A stretch of 64,000 nucleotides of DNA from Azospirillum doebereinerae. Lineage in GTDB: Bacteria > Pseudomonadota > Alphaproteobacteria > Azospirillales > Azospirillaceae. The stretch spans positions 248,001-312,000 of the forward strand of contig NZ_RZIJ01000002.1 of the NCBI RefSeq assembly GCF_003989665.1, written 5' to 3'. Shown here in pieces: positions 56,046-64,000 of this stretch. Within the stretch, counting starts at the first letter, position 1. Every line of letters begins with the position of its first letter. The position numbers were made by a program, and so were the translations under genes. Below the pieces are notes generated by a model, which worked only from the letters and a program-made list of their open reading frames with translations, was not told the origin of the DNA and ran no database searches.

Positions 56046-57158
56046 ATGAGCCAGACCAGCACCCCCGACCTTTTCACGCCCCTGCGTTTGGGCGCCATCG
56101 AACTGCCCAACCGCGTCGTCATGGCGCCGATGACCCGCAGCCGCGCCGGCGAGGGCAACTGCCCCACCGCCTTGACCGCCGAGTATTACGCGCAGCGCGC
56201 CTCGGCCGGCCTGATCATCACCGAGGCGACGCAGGTCTGCGACACCGCCCAGGGCTACCCCAACACGCCGGGCATCCACACCGACGCGCAGACGCTGGGC
56301 TGGCGCAAGGTCGCCGAGGCGGTTCACGCGGCCGGCGGGCGGATCGTCACCCAGCTCTGGCATGTCGGGCGCATCTCGCACCCGCTGTTCCAGCCCAACG
56401 GCGCCGCCCCGCTGGCGCCTTCGGCGGTGACGCCCAAGGGCGAGCTGTTCACCGGCCAGGGCATGGCGCCTTTCCCCACGCCCCGCGCGCTGGAGACCGA
56501 CGAGATTCCGGTGCTGGTCCGTAACTTCGCCGACGCCGCCAAGCGCGCGGTGTTCGATGCGGGGTTGGACGGGGTCGAGATCCACGCCGCCAACGGCTAT
56601 CTGGTCGACCAGTTCCTGCGCGACCGCACCAACAAGCGCACCGACCGTTACGGCGGCAGCGTCGAGAACCGCGCCCGCTTCCTGCTGGAGATCCTGGAGG
56701 CCACGGCCCACGCCGTCGGCGCCGACCGCATCGGCGTCCGCCTGTCGCCGACCGGCGTCTTCAACGACATGGGCGACAGCGACCCGCAGAACCATTTCCT
56801 CAGCATCGCCAAGGCGCTGAACCCGTTCGGCCTCGCCTACCTGCACGTCATCGAGGGCCGCCCCGGCCACCACATGGCCCCGCCCGACGGCGCGCCGCAC
56901 GTCGCGGCGGAGTTGCGCGCGGTCTACAAGGGTCCGTTCATCCTGAACGGCGGCTACAGCCGGGCCGACGCCGACGCGGCGCTGGCCAAGGGCCAAGCGG
57001 ACGCGATCAGCTTCGGCGAGGGCTTCATCGCCAACCCGGACCTGCCCCTGCGCTTCCAGCGCGACGCCGCGCTGAACGAGCCGGACCGCGCCAGCTACTA
57101 CGGCGGCGACGCCAAGGGCTACACGGACTATCCGGCGCTGGAATCGGTCGCCGCGTAA
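56046..57158 (+). CDS. Old yellow enzyme family alkene reductase (NemA-like)
   Basis: A 370-residue FMN-dependent ene-reductase, which reduces activated double bonds and some nitro compounds with NAD(P)H. The start FTPLRLGAIELPNRVVMAPMTRSRA is diagnostic. The active-site His-Asn pair is in EIHAANGYLVDQFLRDRTNKRTDRYGGS near residue 185, with the tyrosine donor typical of OYE near it. It is followed by a strong terminator. The tetR product with two operators controls it, as for nemRA. Confidence 0.95.
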   Translation: MSQTSTPDLFTPLRLGAIELPNRVVMAPMTRSRAGEGNCPTALTAEYYAQRASAGLIITEATQVCDTAQGYPNTPGIHTDAQTLGWRKVAEAVHAAGGRIVTQLWHVGRISHPLFQPNGAAPLAPSAVTPKGELFTGQGMAPFPTPRALETDEIPVLVRNFADAAKRAVFDAGLDGVEIHAANGYLVDQFLRDRTNKRTDRYGGSVENRARFLLEILEATAHAVGADRIGVRLSPTGVFNDMGDSDPQNHFLSIAKALNPFGLAYLHVIEGRPGHHMAPPDGAPHVAAELRAVYKGPFILNGGYSRADADAALAKGQADAISFGEGFIANPDLPLRFQRDAALNEPDRASYYGGDAKGYTDYPALESVAA

Positions 57159-57208
57159 GACAGCTTGCCCCGGCGGGGGGCCACGCCCCCGGTTCCCCGC
57201 CCCTGCAT

Positions 57209-57247
57209 GGCCGGACGCTCCCACCCCTGGGCGTCCGGCCTTTTTTT
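57209..57247 (+). terminator. Intrinsic terminator after the OYE gene
   Basis: Perfect 10-bp stem GGCCGGACGC/GCGTCCGGCC followed by seven T. It lies 51 nt after the OYE stop codon. Confidence 0.9.
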
Positions 57248-57266
57248 CGTCGCGGGCGGATCGACC

Positions 57267-57887
57267 CTACAGGTTGTCCATCGTCCGGCGGATCGCCTCG
57301 CGGAAGGCGTCGAGCGAGGCGATGTCGAGCAGGAACAACGCGTGCCCCCGCGCGTCCCCCGCCGCCAGCGCCATGTCGATGCGCACGAACAGCACGGGAT
57401 CCTCGGCCGAGCCGATCACCGCCTCCGGATCGCCCGAGCCGTAGCCCGGCACCGTTCCGGCGATCTCGCCGCCGATCAGGTTGGACAGGCTGGCGAGGCA
57501 GCCGTTCAGGATGATGTTGCCGATCTCGGTCAACGCGTCCTGCTCCATCTCGCCCGGCCCGTCGGCTGCAGGATCGACCGGGACCAGACGGCCGACCAGC
57601 GCCAGCGTGCCCTGTTCGGGGAAGATCAGCATCGCCTCGCCGGTGAAGGGGCCGGCGAAGGCGCCGCGCACCGCGCAGACCGGCGGCACCATGCCGGGCG
57701 CCAGATCGCGGCTGATGCGCGCGTGGGTCGAGACCGCGAAGGACGGCACCGAGAGGTGGACCTCCTCCCCCAGCATGGAACTCAAGGCCGCAGCCGGCTC
57801 CCCCATACCGATGTTGAAGAGTTCGGCGATGGCGTCGGCCTCGTCGGCATCCAGGGCGAAGGGTTCCCCCGCGGTCATGACCGTCAC
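57267..57887 (-). CDS. CheC-like phosphatase
   Basis: A 206-residue CheC/CheX-family protein with two copies of the E-x-x-N signature: ADAIAELFNIGMGEPAAAL near residue 17 and QDALTEIGNIILNGCLASLSNLIGG near 117. The family dephosphorylates CheY-like proteins. Its start (GTG at 57887) overlaps the stop of the response-regulator gene, so the pair works together. An ATG three codons downstream (57878) is an alternative start. Confidence 0.85.
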   Translation of the reverse strand: MTVMTAGEPFALDADEADAIAELFNIGMGEPAAALSSMLGEEVHLSVPSFAVSTHARISRDLAPGMVPPVCAVRGAFAGPFTGEAMLIFPEQGTLALVGRLVPVDPAADGPGEMEQDALTEIGNIILNGCLASLSNLIGGEIAGTVPGYGSGDPEAVIGSAEDPVLFVRIDMALAAGDARGHALFLLDIASLDAFREAIRRTMDNL

Positions 57888-58243
57888 TGCCCGGCTGCGG
57901 CGAGGAATTCCCGGATCTTGTCCGAGGTGATCGGCTTGGCGATGAAGCGCACGTCGATGGCCTCGGCCCTCTTGCGCAGCACGTCCTGGACGTTGGCCGT
58001 CAGCAGCCCGACCGGCAGCCCGGCGAAACGTTCCTTCAGGTGCTCGGCCAGCACGATGCCGTCCATGCCCGGCATGTTGTAATCGACGATGGCGGCCACG
58101 GGCACCGTGTCGGCGATGACCTGCAACGCCTCCTCCCCGCTGGCGGCGGAGACGATGGTCCAGTCCGGCCGCAGCGACGTGATGACGCTGCCCACCATGT
58201 TGCGCGCCAGACGGCTGTCGTCGACGATGAGGATCGTGGTCAT
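57884..58243 (-). CDS. Single-domain CheY-like response regulator
   Basis: A 119-residue receiver domain only. ILIVDDSRLARNM (acidic pocket near residue 8-10), IVDYNMPGMDG (phospho-Asp near 54), GLLTAN (Thr near 82) and FIAKPI (Lys near 104) are in place. There is no output domain, so it acts by protein contact. Its partner is the CheC-like phosphatase gene, overlapping by 4 nt. Confidence 0.95.
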   Translation of the reverse strand: MTTILIVDDSRLARNMVGSVITSLRPDWTIVSAASGEEALQVIADTVPVAAIVDYNMPGMDGIVLAEHLKERFAGLPVGLLTANVQDVLRKRAEAIDVRFIAKPITSDKIREFLAAAGQ

Positions 58244-58337
58244 GCCGAGGAGTCCGCCCTTAAGAATCCGTTGACGTTATCGCGTATTGATACTCCAACC
58301 CGCCGTCCCCGACAAGAAACGCCAAGGCATAGCCCCG

Positions 58338-58826
58338 ATGAACGCCCAGGACAGCCACACCGCAGCTGACGCAAGGGGAAGGCTCAATTCGGAAAGACCG
58401 GTCCGCGCGGTGCTGGATACCAACATCCTGGTGGCCTTCGCCCTGTTGAACGGTTCTCCGGCCGCCCGCCGCCAGGACGCCATCCGCCGTTGCGTGGAGC
58501 GCGTCCGCGCCGATGGCGGCCTTCTGGGGAGCGAGGCCACCCTGGCGGAGCTGCGCGCCGTGCTGCTGCGCCCGGATTTCGACCACTACAGCCCAGCTCC
58601 GGCGCGGGAACGTTTCCTCGATGCCATCGCGGCGGAAATGACCCTGGTCCCGCCCGCCCCGATCGGACGGCTGTGTCGCGACCCGGAGGACGACATGTTC
58701 CTGGCCGCCGCGCTGGCCGCCGACGCGGACTGGTTGGTCACGGTGGACCGGCAGTTGCTGTCGGTACGCCGGATCGGCCGTACCCCCGTCCTGCGTCCCG
58801 AACGCTTCCTGGAGGCGGTGGCCTGA
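58338..58826 (+). CDS. PIN-domain putative toxin
   Basis: A 162-residue PIN-fold RNase-like protein. Acidic residues of the metal site are visible in RAVLDTNILVAFALLN (near residue 26), GSEATLAELRAVL (Glu, near 65) and RDPEDDMFLAAALAADADWLVTVD (near 118). It resembles COG1569-type toxins of toxin-antitoxin systems. No antitoxin gene is recognisable next to it, so it may be an orphan or a housekeeping nuclease. Confidence 0.8.
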   Translation: MNAQDSHTAADARGRLNSERPVRAVLDTNILVAFALLNGSPAARRQDAIRRCVERVRADGGLLGSEATLAELRAVLLRPDFDHYSPAPARERFLDAIAAEMTLVPPAPIGRLCRDPEDDMFLAAALAADADWLVTVDRQLLSVRRIGRTPVLRPERFLEAVA

Positions 58827-58933
58827 CCGGGCGGAACTGGCCGGGCGAAATCCGATCCCACAGATTCCTCTCGACAAACGGGGGGCTCATCATGGAATAA
58901 AAAGGGAACACTTCGCAAACCGCGGGTGAACGG

Positions 58934-59374
58934 ATGAGCGTTCAGCACCTTCTCTTCGATGATCTGCCCGAGACGGAGCGCGCGCGCAAGCCCGCGCGCC
59001 GGTCCCGCGCGACCACCATCGCCGCCCCCATGGCCGTCGACGTGGTGCGGGAGGCCGCGCCCGATTCCGCCCGCCCCGCCCGGCCTTCCCCCGTCCTGGC
59101 CAGCCTGCCGCTCGCCCCGCCCGCTCCCCCCGCCCCGCCGCCGCCCTTCGATCCGGCGGCGCTGTCGAACCCGGAACTGCGCGCCCTGGTGCAGGCCATC
59201 CCCGACCAGCGGCTGGCCTACCTGCTGATCGAGGCCGCGCGCGAATTGAAGCGCCGCGCCCTGCCCGACCGCGCCGAGGACGACGACTCCGGAGAAGCTG
59301 TGGTGGAACCGAACCCGCTGCTGCTGCGCGCCGCGCGACAGGTGGTGGGGGAGTTGTCGGGCGAGGATTCCTGA
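58934..59374 (+). CDS. Hypothetical Pro-rich protein, 146 aa
   Basis: The first 45 residues are basic and contain MSVQHLLFDDLPETERARKPARRS; 45-75 is a Pro/Ala-rich linker; the C-terminal part is helical (NPELRALVQAIPDQRLAYLLIEAARELKRRAL) with a Glu/Asp-rich stretch. No family is recognised. It is not an evident antitoxin, because it does not overlap the PIN gene and is 108 nt away. The real start could be the first ATG. Confidence 0.65.
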   Translation: MSVQHLLFDDLPETERARKPARRSRATTIAAPMAVDVVREAAPDSARPARPSPVLASLPLAPPAPPAPPPPFDPAALSNPELRALVQAIPDQRLAYLLIEAARELKRRALPDRAEDDDSGEAVVEPNPLLLRAARQVVGELSGEDS

Positions 59375-59576
59375 CGCCCGTTTCCTAACCCGTTCGCCGT
59401 CGCCGGAAGATCACGGAGTTCCGCCGGATTCCCGAGAAAGTTTCCGGGACAAGCAGTACTGATCCATGTCATGATCGGTCCTCGACTGCCGGTTTTGTCC
59501 CGCGTTGCACAATAAAGCACCCCGGAGGCGCGGCTGGCAGGAACCGACCCGCAAGCGCTGTCTCCGGGAGGGGGCT

Positions 59577-60155
59577 TTGGACTGGATCACCTGGTTGCAG
59601 GGATGGGGCGATGCCTTCTACCCCTTGGCGTTCTTCTGGGCCTTCTTTGAAGGTGAAACATTTGTAATCTTCGGTGGGATGGGCGCCCATCAAGGAATTT
59701 TTAATCTATACTGGCTTGTTGCGGCCGTGTGGAGCGGCAGCTTCCTCGGCGACCAGCTGTGGTTCTGGTTGGGGCGCCGTTGGGGCAACAAGGCGCTGGC
59801 CCGCTTCCCCGCCGCCGAGGTGCACAGCGCCCGCGTCCTGCGCTGGCTGGAAACCTACGGGGTCGGCTTCATCCTGGTCTTCCGCTTCCTCTACGGCGTC
59901 CGCAACATCGCCTCCGTTGCCGTCGGCACCTCCCGCATGCCGTGGAGCCGCTTCCTCTTTTGGAACTTCATCGCCGCCGGCATCTGGGCGTGGAGCTTCG
60001 CCGGGGCGGGCTACATGTTCGGCGAAGCCGCCGCCGCGATCGGTGAGAACGGGCCCAAGGTTCTGCTGCTGATCGCGCTGGTCATCGGCGCGCTGTGGAT
60101 CACCTTCAAGAGCATCCGCTGGGTCGCCCGGCGCCGGGCCGCCTCCCAGGCCTGA
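59577..60155 (+). CDS. DedA family membrane protein
   Basis: A 192-residue DedA-type membrane protein with about five helices: WAFFEGETFVIFGGMGAHQGIF (acidic residue in the first reentrant part near residue 20), LGDQLWFWLGRRWGNKALARF and FILVFRFLYGVRNIASVAVGTSRMPWSRFL near 95. DedA proteins move lipid carriers and affect membrane homeostasis. A TTG start at 59577 with a GGGAGGGGG site is chosen because it gives the usual length; another TTG lies 24 codons upstream. Codons near residues 25-48 are unusually AT-rich for this genome. Confidence 0.9.
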   Translation: MDWITWLQGWGDAFYPLAFFWAFFEGETFVIFGGMGAHQGIFNLYWLVAAVWSGSFLGDQLWFWLGRRWGNKALARFPAAEVHSARVLRWLETYGVGFILVFRFLYGVRNIASVAVGTSRMPWSRFLFWNFIAAGIWAWSFAGAGYMFGEAAAAIGENGPKVLLLIALVIGALWITFKSIRWVARRRAASQA

Positions 60156-60186
60156 CCTGCCACACTGAACCAGAACCCGCCGGGCT

Positions 60187-61344
60187 TCACGCCCGGCGGG
60201 CGATCCACACCGCCGTCAGATCGTCGCTCAGCGGTTGCCGGACGCGCGCGTAGAAGCGTTCCATCATCGGCCGCAAGGGATGCAGCCGATTCTCCGCCAG
60301 CGCGTCGCGCACGAATCCGGGAACCGCGTCCCGTCCGATGGGTGGATGCTCCTCCCCCCCGCATTCGATCAGCGCGTCGCTGTAGAGGAACAGGAAGCCG
60401 CCGTGCGGCAGCCGATGGCTCTGGTCGGTGTACCGCGCCCGCCGCGAGGCGCCCAGCACCAGCCCGGCCGAATCGAGCAGCCGAAGCTCCGCCCCCACCC
60501 CCAGCACCGGGTTCGGCGCGCCCGCCGCCGCGAAGGTCAGCGTGTCGGTCGCCAGATCCAAGATTCCGAAGAAGGCGGTGGCGAACTGGCCGGTGGGCAG
60601 CACGTCCTTCAAGGCGCCGTTCAGCTGCGTCAGCCATTGCGAGGGCGCCATGTGCTGCATCGGGAAACGGTCGATCAGCGTGTGGAGGCGGAAAGTGTTG
60701 ATCGCCGCCGTGATGCCGTGCCCGGCGAAATCGACGATCAGGAAACCGACACGCCGGTCGTCCAGCGGGTAGACGCCCCAAAAATCCCCACCCAGCTCCG
60801 ACGACGTCTCGAAATGCGCGTCCAGCACCAGGCCGTAGCGCTCGGCCACCGCCGTCAGCCGCCGGCCTTCCGGCAGCAGCGAGTGCTGCATGGCGCGGGC
60901 GTGCGACAGTTCGCGCTCCACCCGCGCCCGGAAGCTGGCGAGATCGGTGAACAGCTTGCGCTTTTCCAGCTGGTGACGGACCCGTGCCACGCATTCGCCA
61001 GGCTTGATCGGCTTGGAGATGAAGTCGCTGCCCCCGGCGTCGAAGCAGCGGACCTGCTCCTCGTCGCTGTCCAACGCGGTCTGGAACAGCACCGGCAACT
61101 CCTCGTGCGTCGCGTTGCGGCGCAGAGTCCGGCACATCTCCAGCCCATCCATCACCGGCATGTCGACGTCGAGCAGCACCAGATCGGGGCGGAAATCGTC
61201 CACCGTCCGCAGCCCTTCCGCGCCGTCCCCGGCAAAGGCCACCTCGGTGATGCCGGCGCGGCGGATCACCAAGGCCAGCGACTTGCGGTTGAAGGCGTTG
61301 TCGTCGACGATCAACACCCGGCAATCGGCCAGCGACATGGTCAT
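60187..61344 (-). CDS. Response regulator with PP2C/SpoIIE phosphatase
   Basis: A 385-residue two-domain protein. The receiver (about 8-125) has VLIVDDNAFNRKSLA, LVLLDVDMPVMDGLEMC and FISKPIKPG. After a helical linker, a SpoIIE-type PP2C phosphatase follows (about 165-385: SSELGGDFWGVYPLDDRRVGFLIVDFAGHG with metal-binding Asp/Gly, then TGQFATAFFGILDLATDTLTFAAAGAPNPVL and SDALIECG). It should dephosphorylate the STAS protein of the same operon. It starts 13 nt after the anti-sigma ATPase gene. Confidence 0.93.
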   Translation of the reverse strand: MTMSLADCRVLIVDDNAFNRKSLALVIRRAGITEVAFAGDGAEGLRTVDDFRPDLVLLDVDMPVMDGLEMCRTLRRNATHEELPVLFQTALDSDEEQVRCFDAGGSDFISKPIKPGECVARVRHQLEKRKLFTDLASFRARVERELSHARAMQHSLLPEGRRLTAVAERYGLVLDAHFETSSELGGDFWGVYPLDDRRVGFLIVDFAGHGITAAINTFRLHTLIDRFPMQHMAPSQWLTQLNGALKDVLPTGQFATAFFGILDLATDTLTFAAAGAPNPVLGVGAELRLLDSAGLVLGASRRARYTDQSHRLPHGGFLFLYSDALIECGGEEHPPIGRDAVPGFVRDALAENRLHPLRPMMERFYARVRQPLSDDLTAVWIARRA

Positions 61345-61357
61345 GGAACGGCGCCCG

Positions 61358-62107
61358 TCAGAGGTCGAAGCGCAGGACGGTGCAGCGTCCGCCATCGGTC
61401 ACCGTGACGCCGCTGGCCAGCGCGCGCATGAACAGGAAGCCGCGCCCCGACTGCGCCTTGCCGTCGGCCACCGCGACCGGCGCAGCGCTGTCGAAGCCGC
61501 CGCCCTGGTCCACCACCGCGACGGCGAGGACCGCCGCGCTCCAGCGGCAGAAGATGTCGATGCGCCGCCGGATGGCCGCCGGGTCACCCAGCCGCTCGCG
61601 CAGCAACCGTCCGAACAGGCGGTAGCCGTCCGGCTGGCTCTTGGCCGCGCTGGGGATGCCGAGGTTGCCGTGAACGATGGCGTTGGCGATGGCCTCGTGC
61701 AGGCACAGCTCGACGTTGGAGCGGCGCCCGTCCGGAAGCCCGCCGCGCCGCGCCAGCTCGTCGCAGACCAGCACCGCGCATTGCAGGCCGTAAGCCGTGC
61801 CGGTGGTCAGCGACAGGTAGAACCCCGGCTCCACCGCCGGCGCGCCCGACCAGTCGTCCCGCAAGGCGGCCGGCTCGTCGCCGCCCTCCCCCAGTTCCAC
61901 CGTCAGGAACGGGTTGCGGTCGAACGCCTCGCGCAGCCGGTCCTGGTCGGCGCGCTCCAGCAGAAGCGCGTCGGTCCAGGCCGGACCGAAACCGGGAAGC
62001 GCGAATCCCGGCAGGGCGAAGCGCTCCGCGACCCGCGACGTCATGTCGGCGGGAACGCTGGCGCGCATCACGCAGAAGGGGCGCGGGGGCGGCGGGACCG
62101 GCTGCAC
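61358..62107 (-). CDS. Anti-sigma-type ATPase (RsbW/SpoIIAB-like)
   Basis: A 249-residue protein whose second half is a GHKL ATPase: NVELCLHEAIANAIVHGNLG (N box near residue 137), VAVVDQGGGFDSA (G1) and GRGFLFMRALASGVTV (G2). It should phosphorylate the STAS partner and sequester an unknown target. The N-terminal 110 residues (FYLSLTTGTAYGLQC region) look like an extra domain. The start at 62107 overlaps no neighbour, 10 nt after the STAS gene. Confidence 0.85.
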   Translation of the reverse strand: MQPVPPPPRPFCVMRASVPADMTSRVAERFALPGFALPGFGPAWTDALLLERADQDRLREAFDRNPFLTVELGEGGDEPAALRDDWSGAPAVEPGFYLSLTTGTAYGLQCAVLVCDELARRGGLPDGRRSNVELCLHEAIANAIVHGNLGIPSAAKSQPDGYRLFGRLLRERLGDPAAIRRRIDIFCRWSAAVLAVAVVDQGGGFDSAAPVAVADGKAQSGRGFLFMRALASGVTVTDGGRCTVLRFDL

Positions 62108-62117
62108 AGCGGCCGAC

Positions 62118-62423
62118 TCAGGAATCGATCGTGATGATCTCGCCGATCCGGGCGAGGTCGATGGACCGCCTCACGTCGCCCTGGGCGCCGCGCACCGTCA
62201 GCTTGACGTTCCGGCTCTCCGCCTCCTCCTGAAGGATCAGCAGCATGCCGAGACCGGCGGAATCGATGAACTCCAGCCCCGACAGATCGACGACGAAGCC
62301 GCGCGCCCGCGTGATCTCCAGCAGGCCGACGATGTCGTGCAGCCGGTCGTGGTCGGTGAATTCCAGCCGGCCCATCAGCCGCACCTCGACCGCGTCCGGC
62401 GTGCTGCGCTGTTGAAACTTCAT
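62118..62423 (-). CDS. STAS domain anti-anti-sigma factor
   Basis: A 101-residue SpoIIAA/RsbV-like protein: EVRLMGRLEFTDHDRLHDIV and VVDLSGLEFIDSAGLGMLLIL, where the Ser of FIDSAGLGM is the phosphorylation site. It should be the switch between the ATPase and the PP2C phosphatase. It is the first gene of this operon and faces a short palindrome (TGCAC-AGTA-GTGCA at 62492). Confidence 0.92.
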   Translation of the reverse strand: MKFQQRSTPDAVEVRLMGRLEFTDHDRLHDIVGLLEITRARGFVVDLSGLEFIDSAGLGMLLILQEEAESRNVKLTVRGAQGDVRRSIDLARIGEIITIDS

Positions 62424-62645
62424 CCTGCCCTCACATATCCGGAACCGCCGCGCCCGATACGGATGCGCGCGTATCCCCTACGCTTTGCCTATGCACAGTA
62501 GTGCAAGCGAGCGGCGGCGCTCAAGCATCGTCGCCGGTCCCGCGCCGCCTTTCCGAAACGCATGGAAGGGCGTAGAACGGAAAAAACGGCCCTGACGCCG
62601 CATCCGGACACCTTTATAAAACACCATGGCATGATACGGACCGGC

Positions 62646-64000
62646 ATGAACAGGATCGCGCGAGCATGGCGGCGGGTGCCGACGGTCTCGGCCAAGTTCC
62701 TGCTGATCCTTGTTCCCAGCCTTGTCCTGACCGTCTCCCTGCTGTCCGCTGTGGTCTTCCTCGACCGTCATCGCGACTTGCAAGCCGCCTTGAAAGACCG
62801 GATCGCCGCCATTGCCGACAGCAACGCGGCGGCACTGTCGGCCGGCCCATGGCCTCTCGACGACACCGCCATCCGCAGCCTCGTCCAAGCCATCGCCGCC
62901 AACCGCGACCTCGTCTGCGTCGCGCTGTCCGACGCCCGGACCGGCCGCCGGATCGCGTGGCCCGGCCCGGACTGCCCGCCCGATGCCGATCCCGGCACCA
63001 GCACTGTGCTGCGGCCGATCGGGACGGCGGACGCCAGGGGCGGCACCCTCACCCTGCGCTACAGCCAGGACTCCGTGCGCCGGGAATGGAGTCTGGAGAT
63101 GGCGAACGCCGCCGTCCTGCTGTTGCTGACGCTGGCCGGCGCCGTTGCGGCGGCGCTGGCGGCGTTGCGGCTGGCCGTCGGCCGCCCCCTGCACCGGCTG
63201 GCCGCCGCGATCCGGGATGCGGAACGGGGACAGGGCCACCCGGTGGACTGGTTCTCCGCCGACGAGATGGGCCGGGTGATTCTGGCCCACAACGCCACGC
63301 TGGCAAGGCTGGAAGAAGAACAGGCGGCGCTCTGCCAAGGGGTCATCGCCCAGCAGGAGCTGGCGCATGAGCGCAACATCCTCCAGATCACGCTCGACAA
63401 CACCGACCAGGGAATCATCAAGGTGGACCGCGCCCTGCGGGTCGTCATGTCCAACCGCCGCGCCGCCGAATTCCTCGACCTGCCCCCGGAGTTCCTTTCC
63501 ACCAACCCGTCCTTCCCCGCCATCGTCGACCGGCAGCGTGGCCGGGGCGAGTTCGACGACATGGGCGACGACCCTGACCTCCATCTCGACCGGACGGAGG
63601 GCGGGTTCGAGCGGCCCTTCACCTTCAAGCGCCGCCGCCCCGACGGCCGCATCGTCGAGCTGCGCACCAACCCGCTGCCCGAGGGTGGTTTCGTCCGAAC
63701 CTTCACCGACGTGACGGTCGAGGCCCGCTCCGCCGAGGAGATCTTCCACGCCATGCAGGCGCTGGAGACCGCCTACGCCGAGCTGAAGGAAACCCAGGAC
63801 CATCTGGTGCAGGCGGAGAAGATGGCCTCGCTGGCGCTTCTGGTGGCCGGCGTCGCGCACGAGATCAACACCCCCGTCGGCATCGCCTTCGGCTGCGCCA
63901 GCCACCTGTCCGGCCGCACGAAGGCGCTGGGCGACGCCTTCGAAGCCGGGACGATGAAGAGATCCGACCTGACCGCCTACGTCGCGGCGGCCGGCGAATC
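62646..64000 (+). CDS. Sensor histidine kinase, truncated at window end
   Basis: The open frame begins at ATG 62646 and runs past the window end (451 residues seen). It has a membrane helix (about 15-38), a periplasmic sensor region, a second helix (about 150-175), a HAMP-like linker, a PAS-like domain (about 255-370: ILQITLDNTDQGIIKVDRALRVVMSNRRAAEFLDL), a coiled coil and the start of HisKA (MASLALLVAGVAHEINTPVG, phospho-His at residue 405). The ATPase part is missing here. It is divergent from the partner-switch operon and likely feeds its response-regulator phosphatase. Confidence 0.9.
   Translation, partial: MNRIARAWRRVPTVSAKFLLILVPSLVLTVSLLSAVVFLDRHRDLQAALKDRIAAIADSNAAALSAGPWPLDDTAIRSLVQAIAANRDLVCVALSDARTGRRIAWPGPDCPPDADPGTSTVLRPIGTADARGGTLTLRYSQDSVRREWSLEMANAAVLLLLTLAGAVAAALAALRLAVGRPLHRLAAAIRDAERGQGHPVDWFSADEMGRVILAHNATLARLEEEQAALCQGVIAQQELAHERNILQITLDNTDQGIIKVDRALRVVMSNRRAAEFLDLPPEFLSTNPSFPAIVDRQRGRGEFDDMGDDPDLHLDRTEGGFERPFTFKRRRPDGRIVELRTNPLPEGGFVRTFTDVTVEARSAEEIFHAMQALETAYAELKETQDHLVQAEKMASLALLVAGVAHEINTPVGIAFGCASHLSGRTKALGDAFEAGTMKRSDLTAYVAAAGE

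Noticed and set aside
58338..59374. PIN protein and 58934 product as a toxin-antitoxin pair
   Set aside because: The genes are 108 nt apart, the second product is a long Pro-rich protein without a DNA-binding motif, and it lies downstream rather than coupled to the toxin.

Overview
The window looks like chromosomal DNA of a high-GC alphaproteobacterium, most likely Azospirillum or a close Rhodospirillales relative. The base composition is strongly GC-rich throughout. The gene content is typical of alphaproteobacteria: an F-ATPase zeta inhibitor (DUF1476), a sigma/ChrR pair, an IalB-family protein, PurS-dependent small PurL, DUF2336, and CheC-like and partner-switch signalling proteins. Three copies of a GC-rich double-hairpin element (about 11302, 28668, 48719) lie between genes. 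The genus is inferred; the sequence carries no name.

Layout. 286-8802 is one long minus-strand run that joins two conserved blocks: ffh-rpsP-rimM-trmD-rplS, then rpmH-rnpA-yidD-yidC-engB and an antiporter (translation, RNA processing, membrane insertion). 9105-15176 holds a duplicated pentapeptide-repeat solenoid protein, a J-domain protein, and a diguanylate cyclase / DUF2336 / secreted-protein operon. 15320-20397 is amino-acid biosynthesis (dapD, dapE, cimA) with a nucleotidase. 20675-23495 is a compact four-gene operon (small membrane protein, small adaptor-like protein, LysM protein with a Gly/Ala-rich C-terminus, DcrB/EagR-like protein). It resembles a secreted-effector cassette and is the best candidate here for an undescribed system. 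23544-28644 carries an orphan peptide-binding protein, rlmN, an IalB-family protein and an ECF sigma factor with its ChrR-type zinc anti-sigma, behind a good ECF-type promoter.

28800-36762 holds the cell-envelope genes glmS and glmU, then gph, a DUF3108 protein, tRNA-Val(CAC), a 57-residue membrane protein behind an FNR-like box, panC and an orphan FliL. The SRP RNA gene ffs (about 36896) precedes dnaX-ybaB-recR. Then come a membrane-fused CrtI-like oxidoreductase, a membrane-anchored cytochrome c, kdsB, pheA and the ATPase zeta inhibitor.

46186-54151 is a purine operon (purC-purS ... purQ-purL-bolA-grxD) split by a DNA glycosylase, a MOSC protein, a repeat element and an ammonium transporter with a good sigma-54 promoter. 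54312-58243 has rarD, a divergent tetR/old-yellow-enzyme pair with two clear operators, and a CheC-like/response-regulator pair. 58338-60155 has a PIN-domain protein, an unknown protein and a DedA protein. 60187-64000 is a partner-switch cassette (response regulator-PP2C phosphatase, anti-sigma-type ATPase, STAS protein) divergent from a sensor kinase that runs off the window end.

No CRISPR array, prophage, transposase or integrase was seen.
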